A stretch of 64,000 nt of DNA from Candidatus Poribacteria bacterium (GTDB lineage: Bacteria > Poribacteria > WGA-4E > WGA-3G). The stretch lies in contig JAJDWA010000053.1 in NCBI GenBank assembly GCA_022825825.1, forward strand, positions 1 to 64,000, given 5' to 3'. Positions 58,820 through 64,000 of the stretch are shown here, piece after piece; position 1 is the stretch's first letter, and every line of letters begins with the position of its first letter. Position numbers and translations under genes: made by a program. The notes under the pieces were generated by a model. The model was given only the letters and a program-made list of their open reading frames with translations, ran no database searches and had not been told where the DNA came from.

Positions 58820-60531
58820 TGCAAAACCGGACATCCCAACACAATTCGACAATTAAGCAACAGGCTACATCTGTCTTAACACGGGCTATTGATTTTTTGC
58901 TGACACAGCAGCACGCGGATGGAAACTTTGAAGGGCAACTCTCTTCAAGCACGTTTCCATCTTGTGCTTATGCATGGATTCAACTCGCGCGAGGACAGAC
59001 ACCTGAAAAAACGTTGATTGATTGGTTTATAAAAAACCAGAAGGAAGATGGCGCGTGGGGATTGGATACTGCAAATCAGTCGAATCGAGATGCAACGTTG
59101 TTTGTCCAATTGATTTTGGAACAGGTATATGAACAATCTCCCGATCCACAGATTCAAGAAACACTGTCTCACGTTCCAAAGTTCCCCCTTGACCTGGCGT
59201 TGGTTAAACTCGCCTATGCTGCTTTTACCCGTTTTGACTGGCAAAAATTGACTGTTTCAAAAAATGCATTGCCGTTAATGAGACTCGTCAAACTCCTAAC
59301 GCGCACCCGAATGTTTCGCGCTTTGTTAAAACCTCCGCGAAACAAACTCCCTCCCGTTGACCTTTTCAATACTTCTCTTTTTGGAGAGTTGTTTATCGCT
59401 GAGCAACATACTTTAGTTCCCGTTTTTATTCTGATAGAGTTGCACACAGCAAAACGTCCCGAAATCATAAATTCGTTGGTGGCATGGTTGAAAGCACGCG
59501 TTCTGAGTGATGGGAGTTGGTTTCGTGTAAATTACATCACTGCGCTATCGGTGTTGGCGCTGATTGAAGTTCACAAAAACGGCAATGCAGATTCGCAGAT
59601 TCCACAGTTAATAGAGAGAGGTATTGAATGGCTACGAGCGACACAGAATCCGGATGGCGGGTGTCGAGAGGCGCTAAATCTCAATGTGTGGGATACTGCA
59701 CTAAGTATCATCGCTTTGACAGAGGTTGATGCAAAATATATGGATAATTTGAAAGTAACCGCTAAAGCAGCACAGTGGCTTGTTGACCACCAAAATGACA
59801 ACGGGGGATGGGCGTTTTCTGGCATGCGCGATAGTTCGCTTCCGAGTGATGCAGATGACACCGCTTTAGGTACCCTCGCCTTAATCCGCTCGCAACTAAC
59901 ATCTGTTGACGCAAACAGTGCTATTCAACGCGGGATTGAATGGTTGAAACAGAATCAGGGGACAGATGGGAGTTGGAGCACATATCAACCCGGGCAAGGT
60001 GATGTCGGATGTGTTAGCATTACCGCACATGCGATTGAAGCACTGCTTGCAGACGGGAACAATGAAATGTTTGTAAATCGTGGTATCCAATGGCTTCGAT
60101 CTGCTATTCATCGTGATGGCTATTGGAACGATCTCTGGTTGGCAAAACGGACTTATGGAACAGCATACGCGCTTGTTGCGTTTGTCAAGGCAGGATTCGG
60201 AAATGTGCCAGAGATTGCACGTGGAATTCGTTGGTTGGAAAAGACACAAAATGCAGATGGCGGATGGGGAGAAGACCTGTTTGGGAATCCTACTGATAGC
60301 ACTGTGGAGCAGACGGCATGGTGCACTTACGCCCTCGGACTTGCTAATGGTGAAAACCAAGCTGCGCAAAAAGGTATTGAGTTTCTTATAGAGAATCAGC
60401 AGGAAAACGGTTCATGGCAAGAAAGTTGTGTCGGTATTTATTGGGAAGTAATTGGGGGATACAGCGATCCGATTTATGCCTCTGTTTTCCCGATCTTGGC
60501 ACTGAACCAGTATATCAATAAAACTTCATAG
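58816..60531 (+). CDS. Squalene-hopene-cyclase-like class II terpene cyclase homologue
   Basis: A 571-residue alpha/alpha-barrel protein with no signal peptide. It has seven or eight QW-type repeats, such as QQHADGNFEGQL, NQKEDGAWGL, QNPDGGC, HQNDNGGWAF, NQGTDGSW, QNADGGWGED and NQQENGSWQE. The acid motif DADDT (about residues 344-348, in LPSDADDTALGTL) equals the DxDDT proton donor of squalene-hopene cyclases, which protonates the substrate double bond. At 571 residues it is shorter than the usual 630, so the true substrate may differ. Start ATG at 58816 overlaps the LamG stop. A glycosyltransferase follows after 28 nt. Confidence 0.75.
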   Translation: MMQNRTSQHNSTIKQQATSVLTRAIDFLLTQQHADGNFEGQLSSSTFPSCAYAWIQLARGQTPEKTLIDWFIKNQKEDGAWGLDTANQSNRDATLFVQLILEQVYEQSPDPQIQETLSHVPKFPLDLALVKLAYAAFTRFDWQKLTVSKNALPLMRLVKLLTRTRMFRALLKPPRNKLPPVDLFNTSLFGELFIAEQHTLVPVFILIELHTAKRPEIINSLVAWLKARVLSDGSWFRVNYITALSVLALIEVHKNGNADSQIPQLIERGIEWLRATQNPDGGCREALNLNVWDTALSIIALTEVDAKYMDNLKVTAKAAQWLVDHQNDNGGWAFSGMRDSSLPSDADDTALGTLALIRSQLTSVDANSAIQRGIEWLKQNQGTDGSWSTYQPGQGDVGCVSITAHAIEALLADGNNEMFVNRGIQWLRSAIHRDGYWNDLWLAKRTYGTAYALVAFVKAGFGNVPEIARGIRWLEKTQNADGGWGEDLFGNPTDSTVEQTAWCTYALGLANGENQAAQKGIEFLIENQQENGSWQESCVGIYWEVIGGYSDPIYASVFPILALNQYINKTS

Positions 60532-60559
60532 ACAATTATTTTATTGTAGTTTAAAAGAT

Positions 60560-61231
60560 ATGATCTCAGTCATTATTCCAATTCTAAACGAAGCAAAGAT
60601 ATTGGAAAAAACACTCTCTCGACTTCAACCTGAATTGGAAAACCATGAACTTATTACCGTAGATGGCGGCAGCACAGACAGTTCTATCAGCATAGCAAAA
60701 AAATATGGGAAAGTGATTAAATCTGAGCGGGGACGCGCAAAACAGTTAAATGCTGGTGCAGCGGCAGCGACAGGTGACATCTTGATCTTTCTACATGCAG
60801 ATGTCTGGCTTGAACCGGGAGCGTTTGGTGCAGTTGAAAAAACGCTGTCATCAGGGGCTGTCGGAGGAGGATTTCTTCAGAAAATTGATGGTCCGAGTAT
60901 CCTATATCGCATTGTTGAGATTACCGCAAACATGCGCGGTAAATATCTAAAGGTTTTTTATGGGGATAGCGGGATTTTTGTGTCAAGAAGTGATTTCCAG
61001 CGTATCGGTGGTTTTCCAGAAGTGCCGATAATGGAAGAGATGGGATTTTCCAAGGCTTTACGCGGGTTAGGCAAAACGACAATGGTTAAGCCTCGCATTC
61101 ATATATCAGCACGGCGGTGGGAGGCGAACGGTATCATCCGAACGACAGTAAAAAACTGGTTTATTACCCTCCTCTACTTTTTAGGTTTTTCATTGGAACG
61201 TCTCGCGAAATTGTATCGGAATATACGATAA
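60560..61231 (+). CDS. TIGR04283-type family 2 glycosyltransferase
   Basis: A 223-residue GT-A glycosyltransferase. The nucleotide-sugar site starts ISVIIPILNEAKILEKTL, with ITVDGGSTDSS near residue 33 and FLHADVWLEPGAF (the DxD-like region, about 75). The end is GFSLERLAKLYR, with a hydrophobic C-terminal segment. This subfamily (rSAM/selenodomain-associated transferase 2) often sits beside radical-SAM or terpenoid genes. Here it closes the LamG - cyclase operon and may add sugar to a cyclised lipid (inference). The ATG lacks a good ribosome site. Confidence 0.82.
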   Translation: MISVIIPILNEAKILEKTLSRLQPELENHELITVDGGSTDSSISIAKKYGKVIKSERGRAKQLNAGAAAATGDILIFLHADVWLEPGAFGAVEKTLSSGAVGGGFLQKIDGPSILYRIVEITANMRGKYLKVFYGDSGIFVSRSDFQRIGGFPEVPIMEEMGFSKALRGLGKTTMVKPRIHISARRWEANGIIRTTVKNWFITLLYFLGFSLERLAKLYRNIR

Positions 61232-61266
61232 AAAAGAAACGCGGAAACAACAATTGTTCCCGCGTT
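61229..61266 (-). terminator. Rho-independent terminator for the secretin gene
   Basis: The stem AACGCGGAAACAA / TTGTTCCCGCGTT (61238-61266) has one mismatch and a three-base loop. On the minus strand it is followed by TTTCTTTTTT (plus-strand A-tract 61229-61237), so it ends transcription coming from the secretin. The plus strand lacks a T-tract. Confidence 0.75.
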
Positions 61267-61301
61267 AGAAAAATGGAATATAAGCATATTTCTGCTAAAA
61301 G

Positions 61302-64000
61302 CTATTCACTGGAATCTTTTAAAATTTCCTTCCCATTTTTTAGCCAATCGTTATCTTTCTGCTTCAATTTCTTCTGGTCCTCTGGGTTTTTAATGTCTAT
61401 GATGTGAGGCGTAATGATAAAAACAATCTCCGTATCTTGGACTTCGGTTTCGGTGCTTTTGAAAAGTCTGCCGAGTAAAGGGATATCGCCAAGGATAGGA
61501 ACTTTGTTTTCCACCTGTTTCTGTTTCTTCCGAATGATGCCACCGACGATAAGTTGTTGTCCATCTTCAACGTCAACATAGACACTGAGAGAGTTATCAT
61601 CTGTTATGGGGGCATTAAAGTCGGTAAATTCAATGAAGTTACTGGCACTGATATTTGTAATATCTAACCCGATTGTCCGCTTTTCATCATCTTCTGCTTT
61701 TGATTTTGCGATATAAGGCGTGAGCGATATGTTTATGCCGACAGGCGGATCAATAAAATCGTAGTTGAAGAGCGGCTGCGTAGCAGTGTCTCCAAGGATA
61801 CTATTGGTATCAACACTCTGGAGGTATGGAATACGCCGTCCGCTGCTCCATGTGGCAGGATGGCTGTCCCGTGTCGTAATTGTTGGTGTCGAAAGCGTCT
61901 TGACTTTGTTTTCACGAATAAGAGTGTGTAGGAGTGCCATATACTCTTTTGTTACCAAACTGTAGTTAAATCCGGAGATTTCTTGAGCGAGTCCGAGTTG
62001 TGCATTTGTATCACCGATCAGTGGATTCCCTGGCGCGAGTTCAACTCCGCCAAGTTTTCTTTCATTAGCAGCCAATTCTATACCAAGTTTTGTTCTTTCA
62101 TCAAGGGTAACTTCAAGAATTTTAATATCAATTCGCACCTGTCCTCGGACGAAATCAAGTTTTTTGATGAGTTCCCTAACCTGTTCAATATAGCGGTACC
62201 GAGTTGTAACAACGAGCGAGTTTGTATCCGGATCAGCATAGACAGTAACCTTGCCAAAAAGTGAATTAATGTCTGTCGATTCTTCCTGGTTGCGCCTGTC
62301 ATCGTCATAAAATATAAAAAAACCAAACCCATCATCTTCCGCTTGCGGGTCTTGCCAAACTTGTCCGAGCACTTGAGCAAGAGTATCCGCGGTTGCATAT
62401 TCAAGCCGAATTATTTCGGTGACTTCTATCTGTGATTCAGGGGTAGGTATATCAAGCTTCTTAATAAAGTCTTCAATAAGTTCGAAGTTACGTTTTGTCC
62501 CAGTAGATACAATAAGCGCATTGTGACTGGCTAAAGGTTGGGCAGCAACGTTACCAGAAAGGGCACCTTGCGCTTGTGGCGTTGATTGACGTTGCGGAAG
62601 ATAGTAACGGTAATAAGAGTAGCTACTACCGCCTCTAAAATCGTCTTGGTTCCCTTGGTAATGTGTGTTAATCAGATTTGCTATATTTGCCGCATCAGCA
62701 TGCTTAAGATAAAATATCCTTGAACCCCATTCTTGGTCGGGTAGGTTGACATCAAGTTTTTTAATCAGATCGTCAATCATCGGAAAATTCTGGGTGGAAG
62801 TAGAAACGAGCAATGCATTAAGTCTAATATCTTCAACGATGTGAACAGTTCCTTGTACCCCAAAACCCGTATCTTGGTTTGAATCCCTGCGGCTATCCCG
62901 ATCCCACCAATAATACCGGCTGCTATCACTCCCCGTATCCTCGCCTTCAAAGAGGGCGGTTAGATTCTCTTTAAGCGTTGCAGCATCTGCAAACTCAAGT
63001 AGATACATCTTGAACTCATTCTCTGTCTGCTTTTGATCAAGTGCTTCAATAATCTTTTCAATGATAGGAAAATTGCGCGGGTCAGAAGAAACAATAACGA
63101 TATTCAATCTATCATTTCGGGAGACATTTACCGTCCCTACAATTCCTTGATATAGATCACCTGTCTCACCGCGTTCACGTCGATATGCACGCATCTTCTC
63201 AACAGACCACCTGTCCAAACTTCTTCTACCACCGCCTTGGCTACTTTCACCAAAGACGATCTCTTCAAGCGTGGTGGCAACATCTTCTGCAGAGGCATAA
63301 TTCAGTCGATATGTTCGGATATCTGTTGAAAGATTAGGTGCCGTATCAAGATGTAGAATGATTTCTCTCAGAATAGCAAGGTTGTCCTCAGTGGCTTTCA
63401 AAATAATAGAGTTTGAGTTGCTATCTGCCTCAACCTCAACCATTCCTTCAACTAATGGCACACCTAAGCCTTGTTCAATAGCCTCTTTGAGCTCCTCAGG
63501 GTCCATAGCAACTTGCCTTTGTGGCGGTTTGCTATCTTCTTCGTTATCTTCAAATACATTTTCAAGTGTATCTTTTAAAGATTCAGCGTCCGCATAAGCT
63601 AAAGGGATAATCGCAATCTTTAATGGGAGTCTCTCACCTTCATCAGCAAATTGCAAAATGTTAACAATTCTACGGACACTTGAAGCAACATCAGTAACAA
63701 CAAGTGCGTTTGTCGTAGAATCAGCAAAGATATTTGCCTGTTTATTTAACAAAGGTTTCAACGCGTCCGCTTGCTCCGAGGCAGAGGCATTTTCCAACTG
63801 AATAATGTAAGTTTGGATCTCATCGGTCATTTCAACCTGTTCAGGATTAGGACCAATGATCTTGACTGGCACATTCATTGTGGTCGCTTTATCAAAGGTT
63901 GTCACAATGAGGACACTATCACTTCTAACAAAGGTTAAGTTATACTGTGCAAGCACCGTCTTGATTTTCTCAATGATATCATCAAGTGTAACATAGTTAA
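61302..64000 (-). CDS. Secretin with six tandem N-type modules (GspD/PilQ family), 5' end cut by window
   Basis: At least 899 residues; the frame is still open at base 64000, so signal peptide and the first part of the N0 domain are missing. The readable N-terminus (NYVTLDDIIEKIKTVLAQYN) fits the N0 domain. Six repeats follow, each starting with a strand like IIPLAYADAESLKDTLENVF and ending with NxLxVxxxxxNFxxIxxxIxxLD. Typical GspD has three (N1-N3). Most of the modules carry a loop rich in Arg, Gly or Tyr. The secretin domain covers the last 230 residues or so (VPILGDIPLLGRLFKSTE, FIITPHIIDI). It forms the outer-membrane channel of a type II secretion or pilus system. Confidence 0.88.
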   Translation of the reverse strand, partial: NYVTLDDIIEKIKTVLAQYNLTFVRSDSVLIVTTFDKATTMNVPVKIIGPNPEQVEMTDEIQTYIIQLENASASEQADALKPLLNKQANIFADSTTNALVVTDVASSVRRIVNILQFADEGERLPLKIAIIPLAYADAESLKDTLENVFEDNEEDSKPPQRQVAMDPEELKEAIEQGLGVPLVEGMVEVEADSNSNSIILKATEDNLAILREIILHLDTAPNLSTDIRTYRLNYASAEDVATTLEEIVFGESSQGGGRRSLDRWSVEKMRAYRRERGETGDLYQGIVGTVNVSRNDRLNIVIVSSDPRNFPIIEKIIEALDQKQTENEFKMYLLEFADAATLKENLTALFEGEDTGSDSSRYYWWDRDSRRDSNQDTGFGVQGTVHIVEDIRLNALLVSTSTQNFPMIDDLIKKLDVNLPDQEWGSRIFYLKHADAANIANLINTHYQGNQDDFRGGSSYSYYRYYLPQRQSTPQAQGALSGNVAAQPLASHNALIVSTGTKRNFELIEDFIKKLDIPTPESQIEVTEIIRLEYATADTLAQVLGQVWQDPQAEDDGFGFFIFYDDDRRNQEESTDINSLFGKVTVYADPDTNSLVVTTRYRYIEQVRELIKKLDFVRGQVRIDIKILEVTLDERTKLGIELAANERKLGGVELAPGNPLIGDTNAQLGLAQEISGFNYSLVTKEYMALLHTLIRENKVKTLSTPTITTRDSHPATWSSGRRIPYLQSVDTNSILGDTATQPLFNYDFIDPPVGINISLTPYIAKSKAEDDEKRTIGLDITNISASNFIEFTDFNAPITDDNSLSVYVDVEDGQQLIVGGIIRKKQKQVENKVPILGDIPLLGRLFKSTETEVQDTEIVFIITPHIIDIKNPEDQKKLKQKDNDWLKNGKEILKDSSE

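Overview
The window looks like a chromosomal piece of a diderm, moderately AT-rich bacterium. The mix of families resembles what I know of Candidatus Poribacteria and neighbouring PVC/FCB-type lineages: two phytanoyl-CoA-dioxygenase-like genes, a Gfo/Idh/MocA oxidoreductase, a creatininase-like amidase, a heparinase, several LamG and PD40 propeller secreted proteins, HEAT-repeat lipoproteins, a double-length UvrA and many small palindromic intergenic repeats. This is an inference from gene content; there is no rRNA. An outer membrane is supported by a secretin and a small beta-barrel. I saw no tRNA, rRNA, CRISPR array or transposase gene.

Layout: 1-409 a large imperfect inverted repeat; 0.4-9.9 kb a DUF6785-type membrane protein, STAS protein, two metallophosphoesterases, TrpF, a cupin, two HEAT lipoproteins and a GNAT acetyltransferase; 10.1-12.5 kb a Ski2/Mtr4-like helicase; 12.8-14.6 kb small and poorly known genes; 14.8-18.3 kb MiaB, methionine aminopeptidase and a ccmC-ccmD pair; 18.5-20 kb a GT39-type membrane glycosyltransferase; 20.1-24.4 kb a sigma-54 promoter followed by a small outer-membrane barrel and two ammonium transporters; 24.5-29.5 kb a minus-strand esterase, nuclease-fold-like protein and heparinase; 29.8-33.1 kb PhyH, Gfo/Idh, a zinc-ribbon membrane protein and Era; 33.2-39 kb a fused double UvrA; 39.1-39.9 kb a small three-helix membrane protein facing a TIR/ThsB-like protein, a candidate immune pair; 40.1-47.9 kb a DnaJ protein, a 56-aa zinc-ribbon protein, creatininase, PhyH, sarcosine-oxidase-like FAD enzyme, MDR dehydrogenase, SixA and a secreted repeat protein; 47.9-51.2 kb a Rad50-like ATPase with a 68-aa partner, and an aminotransferase; 51.3-56.5 kb LamG, PD40 and BNR proteins with a decayed PD40 duplicate; 56.7-61.2 kb an O-methyltransferase and a coupled LamG / squalene-hopene-cyclase-like / glycosyltransferase trio; 61.3-64 kb a secretin cut by the window edge.

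The most useful observations are: (1) the TIR-like / membrane-protein pair with its own promoters; (2) a 115-bp palindromic mobile element present twice (16308-16422, 57629-57743), with a readable empty site at 3732/3733, which shows it inserted into the tip of another palindromic element; (3) a consensus-matching sigma-54 promoter before the barrel-amt-amt block; (4) extended -10 promoters that put the start site on or beside the ATG (leaderless genes at 410, 12763 and perhaps 6795); (5) a secretin with six tandem N-type modules; and (6) a UvrA that carries two complete UvrA units.
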